NCBI GenBank assembly: GCA_024803745.1
Contig: JANJXV010000190.1
Span: 1,563,501-1,627,500, forward strand
Length of the DNA stretch: 64,000 nt
Origin: Megascapheus bottae
Lineage: Eukaryota; Chordata; Mammalia; Rodentia; Geomyidae
Direction of reading: 5' to 3'
The position numbers were made by a program, and so were the translations under genes. The notes under the pieces were generated by a model. The model was not told where the DNA came from and did not search any database. It saw only the letters and a list, made by a program, of their open reading frames with translations. Positions 24,200 through 36,140 of this stretch are shown here, piece by piece (the stretch's first letter is position 1; every line of letters begins with the position of its first letter).

Positions 24200-24440
24200 G
24201 GGCTCTGCTTTATTCTACATAGTAATGCTGCAAATCCAACTTCCCGCATCTACGCCTCCTGCCTGTCATTTTAATGGCTATCTCTCCCTCCATATGCATG
24301 GAGCACCAGGGTGAAATGGTTTATGTAAAACTCAAGAAACTTTAAAGAAACCCGGCACTTTGGCTAGGATGACACATACTGCGCCTCAAATATTAAATCA
24401 ATTATCACCCATTACATCTTCTAGGGGTGATTTCTTCTGG
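24200..24440. promoter_or_regulatory. Candidate conserved non-coding block with POU-like site
   Basis: TGTCATTTTAATGGC, CATATGCATGG (octamer-like) and AAATATTAAATCAATTAT lie close together in repeat-free sequence. Confidence 0.3.
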
Positions 24441-25634
24441 TCTCTCATAGCCTCAAAACGTCTTGGGTTCCCCAAAGCGAGGCCTTCAGAATGGCAAATG
24501 AATAAAGCAGATGTAGTTGGCCTATGCCCCCCACAAGGTAGCCATATGTCACTTCTAGCCAGGAAATATCACCCTTGCAGGGATTTTTTTTCTCTTTCCT
24601 CCTCTTGGAGAGAAGCCTGGCCCAGTTAGTTATTGCTGTGTTACAAAACCGTTCTGATATTTTCTGCAGTAAACCCTTTCCGTACTTGTGAACCTGTGAT
24701 TCAGACGGACCTCGTTCCCGGCACTGTGTCTCCGTCACACATGCAGTCAGCTGTTGGCTGGACAGGCTCAGAGGCCCTAGAGGCTCATAGGTCCCTGCAG
24801 AAAAATGTGCCCGGCTAGCTGCAATAGCAGCAAGTGCACTTCCTTGTGGCCACCCTGGGTTGCTTGAGCTTCCTCACAACGTGGAGGCCGTGTCCCCACT
24901 GCCAACAAACCCAAGAGGACAGGGAGGCCTGTGGAAGCTGCGCCATCTTTCAGAACAGCTCCACAGGTGCTGGAGCAGCAGCTCATGTGCTGGTCTTCAG
25001 GGAAGCCGACGCCTTCTCAGTTCAGGACTGGAAACCACTCTCCCCAGGGAGCGGCCGGGCTCCAGAAGCATGTGTAGGGTTAGAAATATGGAGCCATATG
25101 CACTGCTTCCTGAAGTGAGCAAAGATTCCACCTGGGGCATGAGCACCCATGCATATTCTTCTGTCACATCTCCTCTTCTGTCTTCTTGGAAGTAGAAGCC
25201 CTGCAGCATTTATCTTTTTCAGGCTTTTCTCCCACAGTGCCTTTTTTTTTGCTTTGCTCATTTTGTTGAGATACAGTCATATGAAGAAAGGCAGAAAGCT
25301 CTGTGGATTCTTTATCTGCTTTCCTCCAACAGTAACATCTTGCAAAATGCAGTGTCAATACTGACGGAGTTCTTTCCCTCAGATGTCCAAGGTTTTACGC
25401 ATGCTCACTCTGTGCATGTGTGTGTGTTCCGTTCTGTAAAAGTCCACCAGAGGCGTAACTGGTGCCTGTTACCACAAGGACCAGGTTCATCCATCCATGT
25501 GAGCCAGAATTCCTCCTGTAATCTCTTGGTAACACCCCCTGGCCCCCGCGCCCTGACACCCTCTCCTCTCCCTAACTTCTGGCTTATTCACTAGTCTGTT
25601 CTCCAGGTCTGAAATAGTATCTCTTAAAAAATGC

Positions 25635-25872
25635 TATTTAAGCCAGGTGCTGGTAGCTAGTGTCTGGGGCCCCAGCTCTCCAAGAGGCTGAGATCTCAGG
25701 ATCATGGTTTGAAGCCAGCCTGGGTAGGAAAGCCTGTGAGACTCTTACTTCCAATAAGCCACCCCTGCAAAAATAAGTGGAACTGTGGCTCAAATGGTAG
25801 CTTTGAGCAAAAGCTTCAGAACACACCCAGCCCAGAGTTCAAGCTCCAGGACAGGCAAAGAGCAAAAACGTG
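25635..25872 (+). mobile_element. Dimeric B1/ID-like SINE, plus strand
   Basis: 'caagaggctgagatctcagg', 'aagccagcctgggtaggaaa', 'gtgagactcttacttccaat' and 'ggaactgtggctcaaatggt' occur in order. Confidence 0.78.
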
Positions 25873-25937
25873 ATCTATGCGTGGGCAAACAACGTGCCAC
25901 CTTTGTCACTGTGAAGACCGGTTTATCATTTAGCAAT

Positions 25938-26145
25938 TGTTTTTGTGGGTCATGGGGCTTGAACTTGGCCTGGGCAAGGCTACTTCCTTACCCTCAAGCC
26001 AAGCCCTACTTCCCATTTTCTAGAGGTTAATTGGAGAGAAGAGTCTCAGGTCCTTTTGTGCCGGGGCTAGCTTTGAACCTTGATTCTCAGATCTCAGCCT
26101 CTTGAGTAGCTAGGAATACAGGCGTGAGCTACCATGCCCAGCTCA
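25938..26145 (-). mobile_element. Dimeric SINE, reverse
   Basis: 'catggggcttgaacttggcc', 'gattctcagatctcagcctc' and 'acaggcgtgagctaccatgc' mark the inverted form. It lies about 65 bp from a plus-strand copy, so the two form an inverted pair that could fold in nuclear RNA. Confidence 0.75.
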
Positions 26146-26149
26146 GCAA

Positions 26150-26268
26150 ATGTTCTTAAAGACCCTTCCAGGTTATTCCATGCATCTGTAGCTCCTTCCT
26201 TTTCATGGTTGAGTGGTATTCCACAACTTGGATGTACCACAGAGTGAAAGTCACTTCCTCATGTTGGT
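26150..26268 (-). mobile_element. LINE-1 3' end fragment, reverse orientation
   Basis: 'ttttcatggttgagtggtattccacaacttggatgtaccaca' is the reverse complement of the familiar L1 stretch around 'tgtggtatatccatacaatgga'. It abuts the SINE at 25938-26145. The copy is short, old and non-coding. Confidence 0.7.
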
Positions 26269-27699
26269 GCCCTCTTCACTCAGAAGAAAACGGGAGGAAT
26301 GGTAACGATTGTTTTCTTTCAAGGATGACACACTGAAGGGCATGCCTCGGCTGCAGATGTTAGCTCAAGTTCTTCTCTCACCAGTCTGGCTCAGCGCTAA
26401 GCTCTGCAGATCCTCTGTCCATCTCTGACAGGTTTGTTTTGCCCAGGTCGGTTTCTTTTGCTGGGAACGAAAACACCATAATGGATGCAGCCCCAGAGCA
26501 CCGCCCACTGGGTGGAGATCAGTGCCTTCTTGGCAACCTTTTATCATTTGACAACAAAATCCCTATTTTTACACGTGTGGCTGCCAGCTGGGCCAGCAGA
26601 GCTATAGAAAACAAGTGCAAATCCCCTATATTTGCAGCACAGTAAAACTGCCTTACACAGCTCTACAGAATGAAGACCAGTAAGCACTCAGGATTGTACA
26701 GACAGAGTCTCACTGCCTCTCATCTTTCACTGCAACTGGGAAAAGTGAAATAAAACAAATTGATTTTATGACAAGGGCAGTTCATCCAAGAAAAACATAC
26801 TTCGAAACAACAGCACCAAACTAAGAAAATAAAATAAACCAACGTCAGAAGGCAGAAGTCTGCCTATCTGACCACTTTTGGGGACAGGTTGTATCTTTCT
26901 AGACTGTTGGGCAAGATGATTAAATAAAGATTGTTTTTCTTTCTTTTTTAATATCCTTGAGATCCATAATCTCTATGATGATTTATATACATATATATAT
27001 ATATTTTTTATTGCTTGGAACTGTCTATGGTCTCATGCAAAGTAGGACTTTCTCAGGAACAAGAGTCAGGACATACTACTTGTTTGCTCAAGAAGGTGGG
27101 GGAAGAAATAAAGTTTGTTCATTTGGTCTGCGGAATATTCCAGCCTCTTCGTCTGGTTATAGTCCTCATGTATTCAGGCCTCTTGGCTACAGCTCCCGAT
27201 TCTTTTTCTCCCTCCTTTTCTCTCAGCCAGGACAGAAAGTAGGAGCCAATCCTGGCCCCACACTCTCCAATATTCGAAGCAATGAGTGTGATGAGGCGGG
27301 GCTCAAGAAGGCCTCGCTGGTGTCCCGGTCCTTGGACCGGCTGTCCTGATCCTCTTCCCTGGACCAGCTGCCTGGGCGTGCTGGTGCCTGGGCCTGCCTG
27401 ACCCTTACTGGTTTGATTTCTGTAATTCCTCCTGTCATGTGGGCCACTGGCTCTGCTGGTGGCTGCCAACGAGTCCCAGCCACAGAAAACCATTTCTTCG
27501 AATCCTGAGCGGATGGCCAGTGACACCTCTTTTTCCCACCAAAGTGTCTCACCCTAAGTCACCAAGGCAGGATTTCCAGGCCTCAGGGAAGGCGCGTTCC
27601 GCCATGGGTCATGGTGGGAAGGGGATTCACGCAGGGCTGGACACCATGACTGCTGATCCTTGCGGACAGCCAGAGACACCCCACTTCCGTTACCTCGCT

Positions 27700-28200
27700 C
27701 GGGCCTGCTGCGGGACATGGAACTCATCTCACCACTGGTCACTTCACCATGCCAATCTATTGATTACACCCCCCAATTACACTTGTGCCAGCTAATTAAT
27801 TAAAGCTGAGACAAATGGAATACCAGCTTTTATTTAAAGTTTAGTAAAAGATGGCGTGCAATTAGCTGGCAACAGACATGATATCAGCAGGGTTTCAATT
27901 ATGGATGATAGCTCCCTAATCCAATACACGGCTGTAATTAAGAACACAATTAACTCTTGAAGAGGTACCAATGTCATTCAGTGGGAGAGCCTGTAATGGC
28001 CCTTGCTGTTCCCATACAAAAGCCTCTGGCAAAAGTTGAATTATCCCCCAAGGGGAGTGTGTGTCCTTACTATCACTAAGCAAGGAAATGACCACAAAGG
28101 GTATTTAGCTGGTAGTCTGGTTACAAACACAAAGGCAGAAAAATGTTAGCAACATAACTTTTCAGGCAATTGCTTCTAAGGAACCAGAAACTTGTTATTT
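27700..28200. promoter_or_regulatory. Best candidate conserved enhancer-like block in the intron
   Basis: About 500 bp of repeat-free sequence is dense in TAAT cores (TTAATTAATTAAAG, GCAATTAGC, CTGTAATTAAG, ACAATTAACT). It also has CCCTAATCCAA (OTX/PITX-like) and AAAGATGGCGTGC (YY1-like). This composition is typical of deeply conserved developmental enhancers. Conservation itself was not tested. Confidence 0.38.
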
Positions 28201-28989
28201 TGATGTTGTTGTTGTTGTTATTTGTTTATTTTATGATGGATAAACAGCCATTTGTGGTCCCATGAAACTGAAGTGAAAAACTCACATTTTGCCCTCCAAG
28301 AGTTTATCTTCAAACACAAGTCTTGGTTAGTATCTCCTCCAAACTGAGGGCTTGGGCTCACTCTTCTGAAGATTTAGAGCTGGTGTCTCCTTCCCCTCAC
28401 ACTCCCTCAGCTCCTCAAAGCCCAGCCACCACCTGGCACCTCACAGGTCCTCAGAAATAGTAGTCTATGACCCCCCCTCCCATCGTGAAATGCATAGGAG
28501 GTGGGTGTGAGCAGCTTGTGGTAAAGGACGGTGGAAGGAACTTCTGAAATCTTTACTCAACCTGCTGCTTTCCCATCCAAAGTCTCCTCAGAGAAGGCCC
28601 TTGGTCAGGATTCCGACAGGGATTATGTAAAAGACAGAGGAAGGAAACATAAGACATATCTAACTTTTTATAAAATTAGCATCTCTTTTGTTAGCTGAAG
28701 ATAATATTTCACCAAATTTCCCCCACTCATTTTTTTTCAATCTGGCATCTGAGCACTGAATCCTATCGTTGTGACCCCTAAATACTCAGTAAATGTTTCT
28801 AGCTTGAACATCTGTTATCAGTTGAGCTTCCTGAGTGTCTATTCTTATTTCTTTTAGTTCTATAACCACAGGACAGCCCACGTCGCTTTGTTCCTGAGAG
28901 AAAACAGTTCGGAGGGGAGAAAGTTTTGATGAGGAAAAGAAAAGCTGAACTATGGGCTGGGATTTAGGGCAGGTCAGTGGAGAAGAGGA

Positions 28990-29055
28990 CCGGGTACTCT
29001 GCCCAGAAGAGGAAGATGAGTATTCTGCCCAAAAGAGGACAGAGTATTGTATCTC
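28990..29055. repeat. 26-bp tandem repeat, about 2.5 copies
   Basis: TAYTCTGCCCARAAGAGGA occurs at 28995 and 29021, with a further partial copy after it. The repeat is minor and diverged. Confidence 0.6.
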
Positions 29056-30559
29056 GAGCTCAGAAAAAGACCTCTGTGAGCATCAAAGAAATGTCTGGAA
29101 CAGACCTGGTTATTGAGCAAAAAGGGGGAAAAGAGAACAAAGGCCTCATGTCAGTGCATTTTAAAATTCATATGGGTGGATGTTATTCAAAAATTTGAGG
29201 TCAACTGGATGGACAGTCCAGCTTTTGTTCTGGATGATGGGTTCACAGGTGTTAATCGTATTAGTTTATTTAACAAAAAAAATTCTAACCAAATGGCTGT
29301 ATAAAAACAAGAGTGCTCCACGCATTCCAGGAAGAGAGTGAGTCACTGAAGAGGGGTTTACACTCCTGAGACCCGACAGAAGCAGTGACACAAGGCAAAA
29401 CTTAAACCAGTCTGAACGACGCAACATTCAAATGCCAAAAGCTAAACACGCGAGGAAGAAACAAATCCACAGAAATTCTCCACATTTCAGAATCTGAGGT
29501 AGCTCTGCCATGACCTGGATTCCACACATACCAGTTCTCCTCCCCGCCTCCTCCTTGTCTGAGGAAGACAGATGAGCTGGACACACAGCTGACAGTCCCA
29601 GGAGAGCTAGGGATCTGACAAATGGAGGTCCCGTGGGCCTGCCGCCTGAGAGGCGCCATCTCCTTCCAGCTTTCCTAGCGTGGTACCCTGATTTCCACAC
29701 ACCCCACCTGCCCTGTCTGCCCCTGGCCTTCAGGTTTCTCTGCTTTCTGTATCTGCAGCCTCACTCCTCCTCTCCCCACCTGGCATTCCACAACACTGGC
29801 CTCCGTGCTCCTAACGTTTCCCGACCTTTGACCATCACTCTCACTGACCCCCAGCCTGGGGCAGCCCTCTCTGATGTGACCAGGCAGGGTCCCTGATGGT
29901 CCCTAGCTCTGCTGAAGAACCTTCTGGACTGCCCATGCTAATGAAGACACCGCCGTCCTCTCAACCAGACTCCAGGGAGGGTGTGCCCAGTCTGATGTTC
30001 CTGAGAGGCCTTGCACGCATCAGTGCTCATGATCATCCGGCCTGTCCAGCCCCACCTCACACTGGCAGCAGCCAGGACACCAGTACTGGAGTGGTCTTTA
30101 CAATCGTGTGCACTTCCTGTGTCTACTGTCACAAAGTGTGTGGACTCTCATCATGGGCTCGCGTTCTGGGGGCCTGGGGGCTGCGGGCTCTGAGCCTGAC
30201 TCCGGGTCTTGTTGTCTTGTCTTAGCTTATGGATGTACCATTTTTCCAGTCTCTGCCTCCTTCTCTCCAAGACACCAGTCACTGGACTGGGAGCTGCCCT
30301 GACCCAGTATAACCTCCTCTTAAGGCGAGACTCTCCAAATTCTGTGGTTCAAGGTGGGGGTGAGCTGCTCTGTCCATCTGCTACCCCGCTGGACTCCCAC
30401 CATAGTGAGTAGCACACAGGAGAACCTTAAAGTAGGACTCTACAAAGGGAGCTTTCTGCCAAGGACAGATTCAATCGTATCTTTGAACAGCTCCAGTAAG
30501 AAAGTCCAGGAGTCGCTGTTAATTCACGCCTTCACCCCCCCCCCTTTTTTTAATGTTCC

Positions 30560-30890
30560 TACAGAGCTCAGATACCACCTGAAAAGCAAACACTCAAATC
30601 CACAATAAAGACAGAAATGGGCAACACATTTCTTCTTTTTTTCGCCCCCTCTCCCCTCACTCCAGGGATATTTTTGGCTCAAACAATAAATGATTGAAGT
30701 AACAGATTTCTCCACTGAGCAAGATAAAAGTCCTTTGATCTCCCAGAGACTCTTGTTTGCTTTCCGTGCCAAGAGCTATTAAATAGATTCCAAGTTCAAG
30801 TGTCTCCCAGGGACCCCGCCACAGCCAGGGTTTCCCACCCTTTCTTCTCAGCTGTGAGTGATGGATTTAATCAAGTTCTCAGACAGCTCG
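30560..30890. promoter_or_regulatory. Candidate conserved non-coding block
   Basis: Repeat-free, with AACAATAAATGATTG, TCCTTTGATCTCC (TCF/LEF-like) and GGATTTAATCAAG. Confidence 0.25.
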
Positions 30891-31549
30891 CAGCACGGAA
30901 GGAGTCTCTCACCCCCAACCAGGGGCAGGGTCCCTTCTCTTTGTGGGAACTCTGAAGATTCTCTTAGGGAGAAATAGAATAAAAATAAATAAACCCCACT
31001 CGCTGCCTTCCTGGTTATCACTCACTGGCTCCCCACGCCAACTCTGCTGGAATTCTGCCACGGAACCACCGAGGAGAGAAGCTGCAGCCACCGCGGGCCC
31101 CTGCCGACTCTTCCTGCACAGAAGCTCAGCCGAGGTCTCACTGCTACTTCAAGAGGCACCACTTCTGCTTCAGTTCAGGCTGGTACACGCAGTGCTCCAC
31201 AAGGAGCACTCAGCGATTGCCATAAATGGAGAAGAGGCCTGCCCAGACGCCTGGGGACGCACCGCCACCGGGGAGGAGAATCGGGGCCCCCCTGGGGTTA
31301 GGGTTGGCACCAGGTCTAATTTTGGGGGCCCACAGAGTAGAGTCGGAGGCCCTGGAAGCCCGATCGCGTTGCTGGCACGCCCTTTGCCCTGAGATCGCGT
31401 GCTGCTCACCTGGCTTCTCTGTGCTCAGCCACAGACACATGGGAAGTGACTTGACCACGGGTGTGAAAAGCAGAAAGACTGCAGCTTGAAAAGAAAAAAA
31501 AGGAATCACCAGTTCTAGGCACCAGCCACTGTGTTCCTGGAGGGCAGGC

Positions 31550-31692
31550 TGGGCTGGAGGTTAGAGCTAGCCGGGGTTAAAGCTGGGCTGGAGGTTAGAG
31601 CTAGCCGGGGTTAAAGCTGGCCGGGGTTAAAGCTGGGCTGGAGGTTAGAGCTGGCCGGGGTTAAAGCTGGGCTGGAGGTTAGAGCTAGCTGG
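31550..31692. repeat. Tandem repeat with 34-, 50- and 34-bp spacing
   Basis: GGGCTGGAGG starts at 31551, 31585, 31635 and 31669. The 34-bp unit is made of GGGCTGGAGGTTAGAGCT plus a 16-bp block (AGCCGGGGTTAAAGCT). In the third interval that 16-bp block is itself doubled, which explains the 50-bp spacing. Confidence 0.85.
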
Positions 31693-32282
31693 GTACTGTT
31701 CAGGGAGCAGCATGGGGTGTGGCACCGGGAGGGGGGGGAGGAGGTGGCTCTGCTCTCCACCTCAACCCCAAAGCCCCCTCCCTCTTCCTGGAGAGGTACA
31801 ATGGGCCAGGCTGGAAGCCAGAAGGCAAGGCCACCTTCCCCTCCAGCCGGGCACACTGGGGCGAGGAGCCTGCTGAGGCTGGCAGCCGCCCTGCCCCCCT
31901 GGAGAAGCCCAGTCCGTTCACATCACATCCCCTGGGGACGCCTCCCCATCCTAATTAATGACATCTGCAAAGACCCTATTTCCACAAAGCTCATGTTCTG
32001 AGTCTCCATGTACAACCAAGCCCAGCATCCAGCTGAGGGCCTGAGCATCGCGCCGCCGAGAGAGACAGGAGGGCCACGGAGCAGCTTACCCCACGCGTGA
32101 CCTTCCCAGTGACCTTCCCTACGATCACAAGTGAGGGCTGGACGGGGCCTAGGCCCTCATCTCTTTCTCCAGTGCTAGAGCCTGTGGGCTAGAACCGCAG
32201 GAGAGCGTGTGCCAGCCCGGGGGCCCAGGGCTGCCCACTGTGAAGAGGGTGCATGCTCAACATTAGAGAGAGTGATCGTGTG

Positions 32283-32492
32283 AGCCAGGCATGGTGGTAC
32301 GTGCCTTTAGTCCCAGCGACTGGGGAGGCTGAGGTAGGAAGCTGCTCATCTCAGGCCAATCTGGGCAACACAGGGAGGCCCTGTCTCACAATCACATTTT
32401 AGAAAGAGGATGGGCTATACCTGTAGCTCAGTAGTATATAACCTTGCGTGTATGAGGCTCTGGGTTCAATCCTCAGTGCAAAAAGAATAGTT
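32283..32492 (+). mobile_element. B4-type SINE (B1-like fused to ID-like)
   Basis: The left half reads 'ccaggcatggtggtacgtgc' and 'ggccaatctgggcaacacag', which is 7SL-derived. The right half reads 'cctgtagctcagtagtatat' and GGTTCAATCC (32463-32472), which is tRNA-derived. Confidence 0.8.
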
Positions 32493-34369
32493 GTTTTGTT
32501 TTCCATGACTAACAGTATCATGATTTGTCAATAATATTTGTCAATAATATTATTTGTTAATATAATCTAACAGTGTTTAATTCATCTGAATAATTAATAA
32601 TAGTATCTGCCGTTATCATCATCTTCCCAGCAGGATTATTCCAATAGCAGAAAAGAGGACACATCGCTAGGACCTGTCAGCTGGGGAACGGAAATGTTGA
32701 TTGTGGCCTGTTCCCACAAAAGATTATTATCCAGCACCCAAAAGGAACAGAATATTGAAATACTCTACACTGTGGATGAAACTCAGACTCATGATGTTGG
32801 GTAAAAGCCAGAAGTCCCACGCCCAGGCACTGGTGCCATTGTTACAGAATGCCCTAGGAAGAGAGTCCATGGAGACCAACAGAAGACGGCTGGCAGGCGG
32901 GGCTCGAGGAAAATGAGTTTGGAGACTGGAGGTGGTGGTGGCAGAGTGCAGAGAATGTTCTAAGTCCACGTTGAGGGCACTTTACTACGCTCAGCCATGC
33001 ATTCAGATTTCACATCGATGAGGAGACACGCACACGCTACTGCTTGCTCTCTGACAAGTTCACGAAGGTGGCCGTGGGCCTCTTGAGGTTACAGGTGGCA
33101 TGCCCAGGGTCACAGCCTCAAAGAGAAAGGACAAGACTTGGAAGTTTTCTCTTTTGGCTTCTCCTTCCTGGCCCTGGCATAGCACAGATCTTGTTTCCTC
33201 CCCAGCCTTCCCAGGCAGGCTTGAGGAGGGGGCTGAAAGATCAGAGCCCTCTCTGCCCAGGAAGGACATTCATCTCCCCACCCCCATGCCCACCCCCACC
33301 TGGAGGAAAAGCATCTTCCTCTCGTTCTTCAAATGCCAGGGTCCTGGGTCAGCTCTGAGAGAAGAAACTCAGCCTAAGAGTTAATTAGGGCATATGACCC
33401 GAGAGGGTCAGCAACAGGTCTGCAGGCTCCTGCAGAGAAGCCCTGAAAGGGGGCAGCCTGCAGCCACACGGTAAGGGTCAGCCTCATGGAGGTAGAAGGA
33501 CAGTGATAGGCCTCTCTTCCTCCCCTCCTGGCCCATCCAGAAAACCTGCTGTCTACACGAGGCTCCCTGGACTGAGGAACATCTCCTGATGAGGGTGGAG
33601 CCCTCCCAAGCAGTCACTAGGGGGCTTGCCAAGGCCCCCCCCAGCCACTTGGACCCCAGGTTTGCTGAGGGCCCAGAGCCTGCCAAGGGTGATTCTGGTT
33701 TCTCTCTACACACTGGTCACCCCCATGAGGCTGGGGAGGTGAGGACATGAGCGATACACGAGTTGTGAGGCTGCCTGTAGCACAAAGCCTGAGTTCTAGG
33801 CTCCTGTGATGGACAGGTCCCAGGAAATAGGACCTACAAGGTGGCTGACCCCACAAAAGCCGGGTGTATGTGGGGGGGTCTTCCTTCATTTTTAGGCAGC
33901 ATGGCTGCTATGAACTCCAAGACCCATAACCCAGGTGGGACGAAAAATCCATATTTTCTAACGATTGCAGCCAAAGTCCCCAGAATGTCATTCGAAGGCT
34001 CTGAATGGCGCAGCTTTGAACACCAGCCAACCCCTGAACCAATCCCGTCTCAGGTGAAATGAACAGGCCACGCCCATTGCCTGAGCTTGGGTCATGTGAC
34101 TGGAGCAGGGAAATAGAGCTAACCTCTGGGATCCAGAGCTAGGAACCCACCGAGTTCCCCCACCTCACAAAAAAAAAATGAGGGGAAGGTCTGTTGTGAG
34201 GATGACAATGGCTTACGGGGTGAAGATGGATGAGGAGGAGTCAGGGTGCTCACCTCACACACCACAGCAAGGCTCATAAGCCATGTGCAGGAAGTCACAG
34301 GCAGCCCAACCTGGGGCCTGTGACATAGCAAGACACGCACTGGAAACACTCACTCTGAGAAGAAATGGA

Positions 34370-34740
34370 AAAGTCAAAATGCCATTAAGAGATAATACAG
34401 TTTTTCCTTTCTTAATTATTAATAGACTTTGAGGAATAATTTAGAGTCATATTACAACTGGATGAAGGAATTCATAATACATTTGGGTCACAAGAGATTA
34501 TGAACATATCTGGCCTCATTTTCATGTCACCTGATAGAAACTCATCTAGCATAACAACTATGAAATGTAATAATGTACATTAAAATATAGGCCCTTGAAA
34601 GCTTCGGTGTGCTTGCCTTTTGCTTTTTCCAAATCCAGAGAACTGGAGCTTATGGTGTTATCTGCAGACAGTTCTGAATATCTTTGTTCAAATATTGCTG
34701 AATTTCTAAAATAAATGCAAGCTCCTATTGGGGAATTTCT
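34370..34740. promoter_or_regulatory. Candidate conserved non-coding block
   Basis: AT-rich and repeat-free. It includes CTTAATTATTAATAGAC, GAATAATTTAGAG and ATCTTTGTTCAAATATTG (SOX/TCF-like). Confidence 0.32.
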
Positions 34741-35046
34741 GCCTCGTGATGACCTGGCATCCTTTCTCCCTCCCTGGTGCCAGCCTGATTTGGGGAGAGA
34801 AGATTTCTCCATTACATTCTTCTTCCAGAGCCAGCTTTCTCAATGTCATGGGGGCACGGACGGCCCCTCATTCTCGCAATGGTGAGAGGCTGGCTGTAGC
34901 TTCCTCCTTAGGTCCCATCTTTATCCCCAGGATTAGTCTATGTTTTCTCACCCTAAGGCTCTATCTTGGTCTACAAAGAATTCCAACTCATTCAGCAGTT
35001 AACCACACTGGACTATACCCATGCCATTGCCAACTTACCAACTAAA

Positions 35047-35047
<1 letters not shown>

Positions 35048-35092
<45 letters not shown>
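35048..35092. repeat. CA microsatellite
   Basis: A pure (CA)n run of about 45 bp. Confidence 0.93.
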
Positions 35093-35095
<3 letters not shown>

Positions 35096-35512
35096 GCCTG
35101 CTCACATCTCTGCTGTAATTTAATTTCTGGAGAACCATCACTGTTCTTTCATTTTCCCTTTTCCTCCAAAACCTGAGCAGTAATCTAATTGACAGCTGGG
35201 GCACTGAGCCACTGCAGAAGTTGACAAAATCCTTTCTTTTATATGCCTTTCCTGAGGGCTTCAAACATCCAAACAGTAAAACAATCGCATAGATACCAGA
35301 CAGAAAACCTTCTGCCACAAATACATCTAAGTGCGGGAAGCAATCGGGGCACCCTTCTTTGGCCTTTCAGAAATCAACATTACAAGAGAGAGAGAGAAAG
35401 GGGGGAAAAACAAGCATAATGGCTCACTAGAATTTCTTCAGAGGGTAAAAACAAATGTGTGTTATGAGATGATTTAAAAAAAATCCAAACATCCTAAAGA
35501 GAACAGAGTCCC

Positions 35513-35580
35513 CTGGGAGAAAATATCTGCATACTGGCCCATGCCACTGGGAGAAAATATCTGCATACTGGCTCATGCCA
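35513..35580. repeat. 34-bp tandem duplication
   Basis: Two adjacent copies of a 34-bp unit, beginning CTGGGAGAAAATATCTGCAT, differ at only one or two bases, so the duplication is young. Confidence 0.85.
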
Positions 35581-35857
35581 CATTGCTGGACCCAGCTCTG
35601 CCCTGACCGACAGACTTGGCTAAGTGCACACCGTAACAGATTCTGAAAGCCTCAACCAGGTTTCCCGCAAAACCCCGAATGGATTCTTGTCACCTTGTGA
35701 TCATCTCCATATCATAGCCACAAGCATTACCAGGTGGCTGCCAGTTCAAGATTCTGTCCCTGTGGGCAGGAACCAAGCCTGCAGCAGCCATTGGGAGTTC
35801 TGCCAGCCAGTCTTCGAGAATATGGGTGCAGCTAAAGCTGGTGATGGACTCAGGGAC

Positions 35858-35957
35858 CTTTTTTTTCCTATGTGTCTGGTGCCGAGGAATCGAACCCGGG
35901 GCTTCGTGCATGCTAGGCAAGCACTCTACCACTAGGACAAACTCCTGGCCCCCCAGG
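35858..35957 (-). mobile_element. ID-like SINE, reverse, with perfect B box
   Basis: GGAATCGAACC (35886-35896) is the exact complement of GGTTCGATTCC. It is followed by 'gcatgctaggcaagcactct'. The short form and intact box suggest a fairly young monomer. Confidence 0.8.
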
Positions 35958-35979
35958 GACCTTCTTAAAACAGGCACAA

Positions 35980-36140
35980 TTTGCAAAGAGCAGCTCTCCT
36001 GGTGGCTGCTGCTTAGAGGTTTTCTTTTTAATCACCAGCCAATTCTTCCATTACTACATAAGATAATGATGTTTAAATGTCATCTAATGCCCACTGCTCC
36101 ACAGCTGTGGTTTCGTCATTCCAGATAATTTAATTTCCAA
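35980..36140. promoter_or_regulatory. Candidate conserved non-coding block
   Basis: Short unique block with ATAATGATGTTTAAATGTCA, CACAGCTGTGG (E-box) and GATAATTTAATTTCC. Confidence 0.28.

Noticed and set aside
31296..31315. Interstitial telomere repeat (GGGGTTAGGGTTGG)
   Set aside because: Fewer than three units; expected by chance in 64 kb.
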